The notes: generated from the letters alone by a model not told the origin. 64,000 bases of DNA from Paracoccus shanxieyensis (GCF_009711265.1 NZ_WMII01000013.1:62001-126000), one strand, 5' to 3'; counted from the stretch's first letter, positions 38,771-48,312 are shown. Numbers and translations: made by a program.

Positions 38771-40366
38771 ATGCTGAGACGTCAGTTTCTGGCGAGTGCT
38801 GCCGCATTGCCGATCGTCACGATGCTGCCCGCCGGTCTGGCCCGCGCGGCGACCCCGCGCGACCAGTTCGTGATCGCGACCAATATGACGACGATGCGGG
38901 GTGTCGATCCGCATGAGGCCAACCAGATCGAGTCGATCGAGATCCTTGCGAACCTTTATGACCGGCTGGTCTTTTTCGAGCCCGACAACCTGACCGAGCC
39001 CAAGCCGCAACTCGCGACGGCATGGAACGTGTCGGAAGACGGGCGCAGCTTCACCTTTACCATCCGCGAAGGCGTCCGTTTCCATTCCGGCAATCCGCTG
39101 ACCGCCAAGGATGTGGAATGGTCGCTGCACCGCCTTGTCAAACTGGGGCTGTCGCCCGCCATCGACCTGCGCCAATGGGGCTTCAACGATGACAACGTCG
39201 AAACGCTGATCCGCGCGACTGATGCGCGGACCGTGGTGATCGAGACGCCCGAGCTTTGGAACCAGAGCCTGATCCTTGGCTCGCTGGCCAGTTCCGGCTG
39301 TTCCATCGTCGACCGCGAACTTGCGCTCAGCAAAGAGCAGAATGGCGATATGGGGCGCAGCTTCATGCAGGCCTCGGATGCGGGATCGGGGCCGTTTTCG
39401 CTGCGCAACTTCCGGCCCAACGATGTGTTCATGGCCGATGCGTTTGCTGATTACTGGAACGGCGCGCCTGCGATGCGCCGGGTCATCATGCGGCATATGC
39501 CGGAATCCTCGGTGCAGCGGCTTCAGTTGCAGGCGGGCGATCTGGATGTGGCCACGCGGCTGTCCTCGACCGATCTGGCGGGATTCGAGACGGCCGGAGA
39601 AATCGACATCCAGAAAGTGCCCGGCTTCGGCTTCTATTACATCGCGCTGAACCAGAAGGACGACATCCTGTCGCGTCCGCAGGTGCGTGAGGCGTTCCGC
39701 TATCTGATCGATTATGACGGGCTCTCCAGCACGGTGATGCGCTATTTCGGAGTGATGCGTCAGACGATCATCCCGACCGGCCTGACCGGGGTCGTGGATC
39801 AGAACCCCTATCGGCTGGACATCGAAAAGGCCAAGGAATTGCTGGCCGAGGCGGGACTGGCGGACGGGTTTTCCAAGAAATGCTATCTGCCCGCCGGCAC
39901 GCCCTATTTCGAATTTGCGCAATCGCTGCAGGCCAATGCGGCGCAGGCGGGCATCAGGCTGGAATTGCTGGTGGGCGATTATCTGGGCAAGTTCCGTGAA
40001 CGCACCACCGACATCTATCTTGCCCGCAGCGGCGAGCGTCTGCCGGACCCGCATGCGATCCTGCAATCCTATGCCTCGAATTCCGACAACAGCGACGGCG
40101 CGCCGCTCAGCGGGTTGCTGGCATGGCGCGCGGCATGGGACGTGCCGCAGGCGCTGCAGGAAAAGGTTTTTGCCGCCGCCCGCGAAACCGACCCGGCCAA
40201 ACGCGCCGAGATCTATACCGCGCTGAACGAGGAATATCTGCACAGTTCGCCCGCGCTGGTCACCTCGTTCGAGCGGATCGACGTGAAGGCGGTCGCGGCG
40301 AATGTCAGCGGCTATGTCGGGCATCCGACATGGGTGACGCGATGGGATACCGTGACCAAGGCCTGA
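38771..40366 (+). CDS. ABC transporter substrate-binding protein, oligopeptide/SBP_bac_5 family
   Basis: Periplasmic receptor of an importer. The 531 residues carry a twin-arginine-like start (LRRQFLASAAALPIV) and signal end LARAA, then the family-5 hallmark VRFHSGNPLTAKDVEWSLHRL and PQLATAWNVSEDGRSFTF. Members bind peptides, nickel, glutathione, or sugar acids and oligosaccharides. AGGAGA precedes the ATG. It opens an operon of six genes that ends in a sugar-acid dehydratase-like enzyme, so the cargo is probably a sugar acid or its conjugate rather than a peptide. Confidence 0.9.
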   Translation: MLRRQFLASAAALPIVTMLPAGLARAATPRDQFVIATNMTTMRGVDPHEANQIESIEILANLYDRLVFFEPDNLTEPKPQLATAWNVSEDGRSFTFTIREGVRFHSGNPLTAKDVEWSLHRLVKLGLSPAIDLRQWGFNDDNVETLIRATDARTVVIETPELWNQSLILGSLASSGCSIVDRELALSKEQNGDMGRSFMQASDAGSGPFSLRNFRPNDVFMADAFADYWNGAPAMRRVIMRHMPESSVQRLQLQAGDLDVATRLSSTDLAGFETAGEIDIQKVPGFGFYYIALNQKDDILSRPQVREAFRYLIDYDGLSSTVMRYFGVMRQTIIPTGLTGVVDQNPYRLDIEKAKELLAEAGLADGFSKKCYLPAGTPYFEFAQSLQANAAQAGIRLELLVGDYLGKFRERTTDIYLARSGERLPDPHAILQSYASNSDNSDGAPLSGLLAWRAAWDVPQALQEKVFAAARETDPAKRAEIYTALNEEYLHSSPALVTSFERIDVKAVAANVSGYVGHPTWVTRWDTVTKA

Positions 40367-40387
40367 ACCTGACCGCAGGAGACCGAT

Positions 40388-41449
40388 GTGAGCGACATTC
40401 ATCTGGCAGGCAATCGCAGGGCGCAGGCGCAAGGGCTGATCGAGGCCCTGCAGAAGATTGCCACGTCCTTCGCCGTGGTGGCCACGACGCTGTTCGGGCT
40501 GCTGGCCTTGACCTTCATCATCGGCCGGATGGTGCCTGCCGATCCTGTGCTGGCCATTCTGGGCGATACCTACGATCAGGCCGCCTATGACCGGGTCTAT
40601 GCGCAGCTTGGGCTGGATCAGCCGCTTTATGTGCAGTTCTTCAGCTATGTGCAGAATGTCCTGCATCTGGATTTCGGCCAGTCGAACGTCACCAAGAACA
40701 TGGTGGCCAGCGATCTGGCGCGGGTGTTTCCGGCGACGCTGGAACTGGCCATCCTTGCGATCTTCATCGGCACGGTGCTTGGCGTGCCTTTGGGCATCGT
40801 GTCGGCGGTCAGGCGCGGCACATGGGTCGACCATCTGGGACGGGTGGTCGGGCTGCTGGGCCATTCCACGCCGATCTTCTGGCTGGGCACCATGGTCATC
40901 CTGATCTTTTACGCCGGTCTGGGCTGGATCCCGGGGGGCGGTCGGATCGACCTTTACAATGACGGGCTTGTCGAAGGCCCGACCGGCATGCTGATCCTTG
41001 ACGCGGCCCTTGCCGGTGAATGGGAGGTGTTCGTTTCGGCCATCCACCACATCCTCGCGCCCGCGCTGCTGCTGGGTTATGCCGCGATGGCCTATCTCAG
41101 CCGGATGAGCCGCAGCTTCATGCTGGAGCAGCTTAATCAGGAATATATCCTGACCGCCCGCGCCAAGGGGCTGGCACAACCGGCGATCATCTGGAAACAC
41201 GCGTTCCGCAATATCCGCGTGCAGCTTCTGACGGTCGTGACGCTGGCATTCTGCGGGCTGCTGGACGGTGCCGTGCTGATCGAGACCGTGTTCGGCTGGC
41301 CGGGACTGGGACAGTATCTCACGGCGGCGCTGTTTTATGCCGACATGAATGCGGTGCTGGGCTCGGTCCTGCTGATCGGGCTGATCTCGATCCTGATCAA
41401 TCTGCTGTCCGACATCGTTTACCGCCTCGTCGATCCAAGGACCCGCTGA
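40388..41449 (+). CDS. ABC transporter permease, DppB type
   Basis: A 353-residue membrane protein with about six helices. The N-terminal pattern TLIIGRMVPADPVLAILG-like FIIGRMVPADPVLAILGD and the EAA loop region (EYILTARAKGLAQPAIIWKHAFRN) identify the DppB/OppB subunit. It starts with GTG, with CAGGAG upstream, 21 bases after the binding-protein gene. Compared with typical DppB it has an internal extension around GLVEGPTGMLILDAALAGEW, common in this branch. Confidence 0.9.
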   Translation: MSDIHLAGNRRAQAQGLIEALQKIATSFAVVATTLFGLLALTFIIGRMVPADPVLAILGDTYDQAAYDRVYAQLGLDQPLYVQFFSYVQNVLHLDFGQSNVTKNMVASDLARVFPATLELAILAIFIGTVLGVPLGIVSAVRRGTWVDHLGRVVGLLGHSTPIFWLGTMVILIFYAGLGWIPGGGRIDLYNDGLVEGPTGMLILDAALAGEWEVFVSAIHHILAPALLLGYAAMAYLSRMSRSFMLEQLNQEYILTARAKGLAQPAIIWKHAFRNIRVQLLTVVTLAFCGLLDGAVLIETVFGWPGLGQYLTAALFYADMNAVLGSVLLIGLISILINLLSDIVYRLVDPRTR

Positions 41450-41450
41450 C

Positions 41451-42365
41451 ATGACAGTTGCCCTCAGAACCCCCGGTCTGCGCGCATGGCTGCTGAGCGA
41501 GGACTTCACCTCGTCGCGCCACGCCAAGGCGCATCAGGCCTACGTCGCGTGGCTGAATTTCAGCGCCAATCCTCTGGCCTTCGGCGGGCTTGCGGTCGTC
41601 ATCCTGCTGACGCTGATCGCGGCGCTGGCGCCTTGGGTCGCGATGTATGATCCCTTTGCGCAGGACTTCGCGCGCGCGCTTCAGCCCCCGTCCGCCGCCC
41701 ATTGGTTCGGCACGGATGAACTGGGCCGCGATGTCTATTCCCGGCTGGTCTGGGGCGCGCGCACCACGCTGTATATCGCCATCCTTGTCACCGTCATCGT
41801 CGGGCCGATCGGCTTTGTCATCGGGGCGGCGGCGGGATATCTGGGCGGCTGGGTCGATACGGTCCTGATGCGGATCACGGATATCTTTCTGGCCTTTCCC
41901 AGCCTTGTTCTGGCGCTGGCCTTTTCGGCGGCGCTGGGGCCGGGGATCGAAAATGCGGTCATCGCCATCGCGCTGACGATCTGGCCCCCCGTGGCCCGGC
42001 TGGTCCGGGCCGAGACGCTGACCTTCCGGTATTCCGATTTCGTCGTCGCCGCCGAATTGCAGGGCGCGGGCGTCACGCGCATCCTGCTGCGCTATATCGT
42101 GCCGCTTTGTGCGCCTTCGGTCATCATCCGGCTGACGCTGAACATGGCCTCGATCATCCTGACGGCAGCCGGGCTTGGCTTTCTGGGCCTTGGTGCGCAG
42201 CCGCCGATGCCGGAATGGGGCGCGATGGCGGCGCAGGGGCGGCAGTATCTGCTGGACGCGTGGTGGCTGACCGCCGTGCCGGGCATCGCCATTCTGGTCG
42301 TCAGCCTTGCCTTCAACCTGCTCGGAGACGGGCTGCGCGATATTCTGGACCCGAAACATGCCTGA
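41451..42365 (+). CDS. ABC transporter permease, DppC type
   Basis: A 304-residue partner permease with the cytoplasmic N-terminal segment of OppC_N type, about six membrane helices and the sequence HWFGTDELGRDVYSRLVWGARTT, a DppC/OppC hallmark. The EAA loop is DFVVAAELQGAGVTRILLRYIVP. One base separates it from dppB-like, and its stop overlaps the first ATPase gene by eight bases. Forms the membrane channel with the preceding subunit. Confidence 0.9.
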   Translation: MTVALRTPGLRAWLLSEDFTSSRHAKAHQAYVAWLNFSANPLAFGGLAVVILLTLIAALAPWVAMYDPFAQDFARALQPPSAAHWFGTDELGRDVYSRLVWGARTTLYIAILVTVIVGPIGFVIGAAAGYLGGWVDTVLMRITDIFLAFPSLVLALAFSAALGPGIENAVIAIALTIWPPVARLVRAETLTFRYSDFVVAAELQGAGVTRILLRYIVPLCAPSVIIRLTLNMASIILTAAGLGFLGLGAQPPMPEWGAMAAQGRQYLLDAWWLTAVPGIAILVVSLAFNLLGDGLRDILDPKHA

Positions 42366-43203
42366 TCCTGACCCCTTGCTGTCCGTGCGGAACCTGACCG
42401 TCGCCTTCCCCTCGCTGCACCAGATCCGGCCCGCGGTCAGCGGTGTCAGCTTCGATCTGGGGCGCGAAAAGGTCGGCATCATCGGCGAAAGCGGATCCGG
42501 CAAAAGCACCTGCGGCCGCGCGATCATGCGGCTTCATCCCAAAAAGACGCGCATCACGGCCGAGCGCATGGCGTTTCAGGGCAAGGATCTTCTGACCCTG
42601 CCTGAACGCCAGATGCGCGCCATCCGCGGGCATCGCATCGCCATGATCCTGCAGGATCCGAAATATTCGCTGAACCCGGTGATGACGGTCGGCGAACAGA
42701 TCGCGGAAACCGTGATCCTGCACGAAGGCCTGTCGCGCCACGCATCGCGGCTGCGCGCCACGCAGATGCTGGACAAGGTGCATATCCGCGACCCCGAGCG
42801 GGTGATGAAGCTTTATCCGCACGAGGTCTCGGGCGGGATGGGGCAGCGGGTCATGATCTCGATGATGCTGATCGCCAAGCCCGCGCTGATCATCGCGGAT
42901 GAGCCGACTTCGGCGCTTGACGTGTCGGTGCGCCAGCAGGTTCTGACCATTCTGGACGAGCTGGTGGCCGAAAACGACATGGGGCTTTTGTTCATCTCGC
43001 ATGATCTGAACCTTGTGCGCAGCTTTTGCGACAGGGTGCTGATCATGTATGCCGGCCGGGTCGTCGAGGAGTTGCGCGCCTCGCAGCTTGACGAAGCCCA
43101 GCATCCCTATACGCGCGGGCTGCTGGCGGCGCTTCCCAGTCTGACCCAGCCCAAGGACCGCCTTGCCGTGCTGCATCGCGACCCGGCATGGGCGGGGGTG
43201 TGA
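42358..43203 (+). CDS. ABC transporter ATPase, DppD type
   Basis: First of two ATPases energising the importer. The 281 residues include Walker A GESGSGKST, signature VSGGMGQRV, Walker B ALIIADEPTSALD and the H-loop FISHDLNLV. The C-terminal HPYTRGLLAALPS is the oligopeptide-transporter extension. The iron-sulfur cysteines found at the end of some DppD proteins are absent. The start is the ATG overlapping the permease stop. Confidence 0.92.
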   Translation: MPDPDPLLSVRNLTVAFPSLHQIRPAVSGVSFDLGREKVGIIGESGSGKSTCGRAIMRLHPKKTRITAERMAFQGKDLLTLPERQMRAIRGHRIAMILQDPKYSLNPVMTVGEQIAETVILHEGLSRHASRLRATQMLDKVHIRDPERVMKLYPHEVSGGMGQRVMISMMLIAKPALIIADEPTSALDVSVRQQVLTILDELVAENDMGLLFISHDLNLVRSFCDRVLIMYAGRVVEELRASQLDEAQHPYTRGLLAALPSLTQPKDRLAVLHRDPAWAGV

Positions 43204-43204
43204 C

Positions 43205-43996
43205 ATGCAGGGCAGCAAGATGATCGAGGTCTTGGGCCTGCATGTCACCTTCGGGCATGGCGCCAAGGCCAATCATGTCGTGCGCGGTGTCGACATGACC
43301 GTGGCCGAGGGCGAATGTTTCGGACTGGTGGGCGAATCCGGTTGCGGCAAATCCACGGTTCTGGGGGCCATCGCCGGGCGGGTGAAACACTGGCAGGGCA
43401 GCATATCTGCCGCGGGCCAGCCGCTGCGGCCGGAACGGCGCAGCCTGTCGCAGCTGCGCCTGCAGCAGATGGTGTTTCAGGATCCGTTCGGATCGCTGCA
43501 CCCGCGCCATACGATCGGGCGGGCCTTGTCCGAACCCTTGGACATTCACGGCATCGGCGATACCGAGGCGCGCATCGAAAAGGCGCTGGATCAGGTCGGC
43601 CTGCCGCGCCGCTTCCGCTTTCGCTATCCGCATCAGTTGTCCGGGGGGCAACGCCAGCGCGTCGCCATTGCCCGCGCGCTGATCCTGGAACCGAAAGTGC
43701 TGTTGCTGGATGAACCGACCTCGGCGCTGGACGTGTCGATTCAGGCGGAAATCCTGAACCTTCTGAAGGATCTGCGCGAAAAATCCGGGCTGACCTATGT
43801 GCTGGTCAGTCACGACATGGCGGTGGTGACGCATCTCAGCGACCGCATCGCCGTCATGCAGACGGGCAAATTCGTCGAGATCGCCTCGCGGCAGGCGATG
43901 ATCCATGACGATCTGCGCCACCCCTATACGAAAATGCTGCGCGACGGCAGCCTTGGCTATCGCGCGACCTTGGGATTGCAAAAGGAAGCAGGATGA
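43205..43996 (+). CDS. ABC transporter ATPase, DppF type
   Basis: Second ATPase subunit, 263 residues: Walker A GESGCGKST, signature LSGGQRQRV, Walker B VLLLDEPTSALD, H-loop LVSHDMAVV. The last part HPYTKMLRDGSLGY is shorter than in many DppF proteins. It follows the first ATPase by one base and its stop overlaps the dehydratase-like gene (ATGA), so transporter and enzyme are produced together. Confidence 0.92.
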   Translation: MQGSKMIEVLGLHVTFGHGAKANHVVRGVDMTVAEGECFGLVGESGCGKSTVLGAIAGRVKHWQGSISAAGQPLRPERRSLSQLRLQQMVFQDPFGSLHPRHTIGRALSEPLDIHGIGDTEARIEKALDQVGLPRRFRFRYPHQLSGGQRQRVAIARALILEPKVLLLDEPTSALDVSIQAEILNLLKDLREKSGLTYVLVSHDMAVVTHLSDRIAVMQTGKFVEIASRQAMIHDDLRHPYTKMLRDGSLGYRATLGLQKEAG

Positions 43997-45180
43997 AAAT
44001 CGACCGGATGCGGGTATTCATGACCCGCGACAAGGACCGCCCGCGCGTCATCGTGGCGCTGGATACCGATGACGGGCTGACGGGCTGGGGCGAATGCTAC
44101 AACCACGGGCCGGACCTCGCGCTGCCGCCGCTGCTGGATTATCTGTATGGCTTCATCGCCGGACAGGATCCGACGCGGGTGGATCATCTGGTGAACCACA
44201 TGATCCAGCAATGCCGCTTTCCGCCGGGCGCGCTGGGGCTGGCGGCCATTTCGGGGCTGGATCACTGCCTGTGGGATCTTGCGGCAAAGGCTGCGGGCGT
44301 GCCGGTTTACAAGCTGCTGGGGGGCGAGGTCCGCGACCGCATCAAGGTCTATGCGGGCGTCTATACCGCCCCCGATGTCGGCGCCGCCAAAGAGGAACTT
44401 GACCGCCTGCACGAGGGATGGGGATTTTCGGCCTTCAAGCTCAGCCCGTGGCGCGTCAATCTGCATGCCCACCGCTGGGGCGAGGTCGTGCGCGCCTCGG
44501 CCGACTATTTCCGCGACCTGCGCGAGACGGTGGACACCAGCTATGACATCGCCTTCGATGCCCATGCGCAGATTTTCGACGTGCATTCCGCGCGCACGCT
44601 GGGCAATGCGCTGGCCCCCTATGATCCCCTGTTCTTTGAAGAACCGCTGCGCCCGGAAAACATCGAGCTTTACGGCGATCTGAACCAAGGACTGAACTGC
44701 CCGCTGGCGACCGGAGAGTCGCTGTATAACCGCAACGAATTCCTGCGGCTGTTGCAGGTCAAGGGCGCGGATCTGATCCAGCCCGATATCTGCGTCGTGG
44801 GCGGCATCTGTGAAATGCGGCGCATCGCCACCTTGGCCGAGGCGCATTTCGTGGGCATTGCTCCGCATAATCCCATGGGTCCGCTGGCGACGGCGGTGAA
44901 CGTGCATTTCTCGGTCGCGCAGCAGAATTTCAGGATTCTGGAATACCGGCTGCCGGTCGGTCAGGTCTACAGCTATGGCGGGACGACCGTGCAGCGCCGC
45001 GAAGAAGCCGCGCATTATGTCGTCGACCCCTATCTGCCCAAGGACGGCTATCTGGAACTGCGGCCCGACCGCCCCGGATGGGGGGTCGAGATGGACGAGA
45101 AGGCCATGCAGGAACACGGCTATATCCATTGGCAACGTCGCGTGCCAACGCGGCCGGATGGATCATATGCCTATGCCTGA
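43993..45180 (+). CDS. Enolase-superfamily dehydratase, galactonate-dehydratase-like
   Basis: A 395-residue member of the mandelate racemase/muconate lactonising group. Putative Mg ligands are Asp189 (FDAH), a Glu of FFEEPL (216/217) and Glu242 (TGES). His191 and His292 (IAPHNPMGP) lie at the spacing of the His pair used by D-galactonate dehydratase (2, about 27, 53 and 103 residues from the first Asp). The usual second-strand KxK base reads FKLSPW, so the second Lys is lost, also as in that subgroup. It probably dehydrates a sugar acid to a 2-keto-3-deoxy acid that the DapA-family enzyme could process. Exact substrate unknown. Confidence 0.87.
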   Translation: MKIDRMRVFMTRDKDRPRVIVALDTDDGLTGWGECYNHGPDLALPPLLDYLYGFIAGQDPTRVDHLVNHMIQQCRFPPGALGLAAISGLDHCLWDLAAKAAGVPVYKLLGGEVRDRIKVYAGVYTAPDVGAAKEELDRLHEGWGFSAFKLSPWRVNLHAHRWGEVVRASADYFRDLRETVDTSYDIAFDAHAQIFDVHSARTLGNALAPYDPLFFEEPLRPENIELYGDLNQGLNCPLATGESLYNRNEFLRLLQVKGADLIQPDICVVGGICEMRRIATLAEAHFVGIAPHNPMGPLATAVNVHFSVAQQNFRILEYRLPVGQVYSYGGTTVQRREEAAHYVVDPYLPKDGYLELRPDRPGWGVEMDEKAMQEHGYIHWQRRVPTRPDGSYAYA

Positions 45181-45211
45181 ACTGGCCGCGGTCATCCGGC
45201 CCGGACACGAT

Positions 45212-45257
45212 GCCCCCCGTTCCGCGCGGCCATGACCTGCCGCGCGGAACGGGGGGC
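45212..45257. terminator. Very long hairpin between convergent operons
   Basis: Perfect 19-bp inverted repeat (starts GCCCCCCGTTCC, ends GGAACGGGGGGC) with an 8-base loop. It separates the dehydratase-like gene from tctA of TTT2, whose stop is eight bases further. No T tract, but the stem is exceptionally stable and can block transcription from both sides. Confidence 0.65.
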
Positions 45258-45264
45258 GGGTGGC

Positions 45265-46767
45265 TTAATCCTCGACGAAGACCTCTTCTCGCTTGGCCCG
45301 CAGGGCCGGGATCGCCGACAGGACCAGCAGCCCGGCCGAGATCAGCAGCAGGATCAGGCTCAGTGGGTTGTCGGTAAAGGTCGACAGCTCGCCCCGCGAC
45401 AGCAGCATGGCGCGGCGCAGGTTTTCCTCGATCAGGTGGCCAAGGACAAAGCCCAGCAGCAGGGGGGCCGGTTCAAAGCCCATCTTGATCAGCAGATAGC
45501 CCAGGATGGCAAAGCCGCCGGTAAAGACCACATCCATCGGATTGTTGTCGATGGAATAGATACCGATGCAGGAAAAGATCAGGATCGCCGGGAACAGCAG
45601 CCGGTAAGGCACTTTCAAAAGCCGCACCCACATGCCGACCAAAGGCAGGTTGATGACCAAAAGCATCAGGTTGCCGATCCACATGCTGGCGATCATGCCC
45701 CAGAACAGCGTCGGGCTTTCCGTCATCACCTGCGGGCCGGGGACGATGCCTTGGATCATCATCGCGCCCACCATGATCGCCATCACCGCATTCGGCGGAA
45801 TGCCCAGCGTCAGCAGCGGGATGAAGCTGGTCTGCGCGCCCGCATTATTGGCGGATTCGGGGCCGGCGACCGCCTCGATCGCGCCCTTGCCGAAATCCTG
45901 CGGGCGTTTGGCCAGCTTCTTTTCCAGCGTATACGAGGCAAAGGGCGCCAGCACCGCGCCATTGCCCGGCAGCATCCCCAAGGCCGAGCCCAGACCCGTG
46001 CCGCGCAGGATCGGCGCGATCGAGCGGCGCAGCTCGGCCCGCGTCGGCAGCAGCGGACCCATGGTGCCCCGGATCACGTCGCGCTGTTCGCCGCCCTCAA
46101 GGTTGCGCAGCACCTCGGCGAAACCGAAGATGCCCATGGCCAGCACCGCAAAGTCGATGCCATCGGCCAGATGCAGCGATCCGAAGGTCATGCGCGCCTG
46201 TCCGGTTTCCAGATCCGAGCCGATGGTGGACATCAGGATGCCCAGCAGGATCATCGCCACCGCCTTCAGGACCGAGCCATGCGCCAGCACCACGGCAAAG
46301 ACCAGCCCCATGACCATCAGCGCAAAGTAATCCGTCGGGCCAAAGCGCAGCGCCAGTTCGGTCAGCGGCACGGCCAGCGCGGCGATGATGACCGTGGCGA
46401 TGCAGCCCGCCACGAATGAGCCGATGGCCGAAATGCCAAGCGCGGCCCCGGCCCGGCCCTTTTTCGCCATGGCATGCCCGTCCAGCGCGGTGACGACCGA
46501 GCCGGCCTCGCCGGGGATATTGACCAGAATGGCCGAGGTCGAGCCGCCATATTGCGCGCCGTAATAGATGCCCGCCAGCATGATCAGCGCGCCCACCGGG
46601 TCGATGCCGAAGGTGATGGGCAGCAGCATGGTGATGGTGGCGATGGGGCCGACGCCGGGCAGGATGCCGATCAGCGTGCCGACAAGGCAGCCGATGAAGG
46701 CCAGCCCCAGATTCTGAAACGACATGGCCGTCTGAAAGCCCAGGGCAAGATTGCTGAGAAGATCCAT
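45265..46767 (-). CDS. tctA: TTT2 large permease subunit (TctA family)
   Basis: A 500-residue membrane protein, about twelve helices, with both TctA signature blocks: GILPGVGPIATITMLLPITF and [15 protein letters not shown] in the first half, LPGNGAVLAPF and [20 protein letters not shown] in the second. It is last in the order SBP-tctC-tctB-tctA, seven bases after tctB. Adjacent tctDE supports a true tricarboxylate (citrate-like) system of the Salmonella tctCBA-tctDE type. Confidence 0.93.
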   Translation of the reverse strand: MDLLSNLALGFQTAMSFQNLGLAFIGCLVGTLIGILPGVGPIATITMLLPITFGIDPVGALIMLAGIYYGAQYGGSTSAILVNIPGEAGSVVTALDGHAMAKKGRAGAALGISAIGSFVAGCIATVIIAALAVPLTELALRFGPTDYFALMVMGLVFAVVLAHGSVLKAVAMILLGILMSTIGSDLETGQARMTFGSLHLADGIDFAVLAMGIFGFAEVLRNLEGGEQRDVIRGTMGPLLPTRAELRRSIAPILRGTGLGSALGMLPGNGAVLAPFASYTLEKKLAKRPQDFGKGAIEAVAGPESANNAGAQTSFIPLLTLGIPPNAVMAIMVGAMMIQGIVPGPQVMTESPTLFWGMIASMWIGNLMLLVINLPLVGMWVRLLKVPYRLLFPAILIFSCIGIYSIDNNPMDVVFTGGFAILGYLLIKMGFEPAPLLLGFVLGHLIEENLRRAMLLSRGELSTFTDNPLSLILLLISAGLLVLSAIPALRAKREEVFVED

Positions 46768-46774
46768 GGGTGCC

Positions 46775-47269
46775 TCAATACTGGATGATGCCGGGAAGGA
46801 TCAGGACGGGGATCGGCAGGTTCAGCCCGACCTTGAAGACCAGAATGCAGCCCACGGTCATGAAGATCGCAAAGCCGATCAATTCGCCCCAGCGCATGTC
46901 TCGGTCGGCAAGCCCGGCCAGCAGCGCCAGCAACGGGGCTGCGATGGCAAAGCCCACGGTCTGCACGGTCAGGGCAAAGGCAAGGATCCCGGCCAGCACG
47001 CAAAGCGGGCCGCGCAGCGGGATCTTCGGCATCGCCTCGGACGGGCGTAGAAAGGACAGGACCAGCAGGATGGCCCCGCAGATGCCGACAAGCGCGGCCA
47101 GCAGTTTCGGCATCAGGCCGGGGCCGATGAAGCGCAGCGTGCCGGTTTCCAGATCGGACGAGGCCCAGAGCGCGAAGGCCGAAATGGCGATCAACGTCAG
47201 CCCGGCGACCCGGTCTTGCGACAAGAGCACCCGGCCCTGTCCCTCGGCGGGATGGGTTTGGTCAGTCAT
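46775..47269 (-). CDS. tctB: TTT2 small permease subunit (TctB family)
   Basis: A 164-residue protein with a short hydrophilic N-terminus, then four membrane helices. The family block TGTLRFIGPGLMPKLLAALV is clear, and the end has VGLNLPIPVLILP. It lies 47 bases after tctC, a gap occupied by a GC-rich hairpin, and seven bases before tctA. Confidence 0.87.
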   Translation of the reverse strand: MTDQTHPAEGQGRVLLSQDRVAGLTLIAISAFALWASSDLETGTLRFIGPGLMPKLLAALVGICGAILLVLSFLRPSEAMPKIPLRGPLCVLAGILAFALTVQTVGFAIAAPLLALLAGLADRDMRWGELIGFAIFMTVGCILVFKVGLNLPIPVLILPGIIQY

Positions 47270-47287
47270 GGCGATTTCCCGTTTGGG

Positions 47288-47308
47288 GCCCCGCATCACG
47301 TGCGGGGC
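47288..47308 (-). other. Intercistronic hairpin between tctC and tctB of TTT2
   Basis: Eight-bp stem GCCCCGCA with TGCGGGGC and a 5-base loop, without a T tract. Its place between the binding-protein gene and the permease genes is suited to mRNA stabilisation or partial termination, which would give more binding protein than permease. Confidence 0.45.
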
Positions 47309-47316
47309 GGGTCAGG

Positions 47317-48291
47317 TCAGTGGATCTCGATCTGGGCGTCGCGGATCAGCGCGCCCCATTTTTCCAGATCGGCATCCAGCGCGGCGCGGTGATCGGCAGG
47401 CGTGCCGGGGCGCGGGACGGACCCGTCGACGGCCAGCTTTTCCTGCACCGCCGGATCGTTCAACACCGTGTTCAGCGCCGCGTTGATTTTGGCCACGACA
47501 TCCTCGGGCGTGCCTGCGGGGGCCAGAAGGCCATAGATCAGCGCCGCCTGATAACCCTCGACGCCCGCATCCTGCATCGTCGGCACCTCGGGCATCGTGG
47601 GCGAGCGTTCCGCGCCCGTCACCGCCAGCGCCCGCGCCTTGCCCGCCGCGACCTGCGCATGCGACGACGGGATCACGCCGAACAGAAAGTCGATGCGCCC
47701 GCCCAGAAGGTCGGTCATCGCCGGACCCGAGCCGCGATAGGGGATATGCGCGACCTCGATCCCGGCATCATGGGCGAAAAGCTCGGCCGCCATATGCGAG
47801 CCGGTGCCGACGCCCGATGACGCATAGGAAAGTTCACCCGGCTTTTCCTTGGCCAGCGCGATCAGCCCCGCCACGTCCTGCGCGGGCAGATCCTTGTTGA
47901 CCACCAGCGCCAGCGGAATTTCCGAAATCAGCCCGACCGGCGTGAAATCCCTGGTGGGGTGATAGGTGGCGGCGGGATAGACATGCGGGTTGATGCCCAT
48001 GGTGCCCGAATGGCCCAGCAGCAGCGTATAGCCATCGGCTTTGGCGTTCTGCACCGATTGCGTGCCGACGACACCGCCCGCGCCGGCCTTGTTTTCGACG
48101 ACCACGGTGGCGCCGATCTGCCGGGTCAGCGCATCGCCGACGATGCGGGCCATGGCGTCATTGCCGCCGCCGGGCGGGAAGGGCACGACCAGCGTGATAT
48201 TGCGTTCGGGATATTCCGCGGCGGCAAGCACGGGCAGGGCCGTCATCACGGCGGCGGCCATCAGGCCGAAGGTGCGGCGGTTCAGGGTCAT
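47317..48291 (-). CDS. tctC: TTT2 periplasmic substrate-binding protein (TctC family)
   Basis: A 324-residue exported receptor. The signal runs from NRRTFGLMAAAVMTA to LAAAEYPE. Family motifs: ITLVVPFPPGGGNDAMARI, VENKAGAGGVVGTQSV, the Asp-containing AKADGYTLLLGHSGTMG, and the carboxylate-binding segment SYASSGVGTGSHMAAE. The ending LIRDAQI is typical. It belongs to the TctDE-flanked operon and follows a second, divergent binding-protein gene by 21 bases. Confidence 0.92.
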   Translation of the reverse strand: MTLNRRTFGLMAAAVMTALPVLAAAEYPERNITLVVPFPPGGGNDAMARIVGDALTRQIGATVVVENKAGAGGVVGTQSVQNAKADGYTLLLGHSGTMGINPHVYPAATYHPTRDFTPVGLISEIPLALVVNKDLPAQDVAGLIALAKEKPGELSYASSGVGTGSHMAAELFAHDAGIEVAHIPYRGSGPAMTDLLGGRIDFLFGVIPSSHAQVAAGKARALAVTGAERSPTMPEVPTMQDAGVEGYQAALIYGLLAPAGTPEDVVAKINAALNTVLNDPAVQEKLAVDGSVPRPGTPADHRAALDADLEKWGALIRDAQIEIH

Positions 48292-48312
48292 TGGTTTCTC
48301 CTCCTTCAGGGT

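Noticed and set aside
38540..41527. A 995-codon minus-strand frame opposite the ABC operon
   Set aside because: Antisense of the binding-protein and permease genes; sequence looks like low-complexity basic/Gln-rich translation noise.
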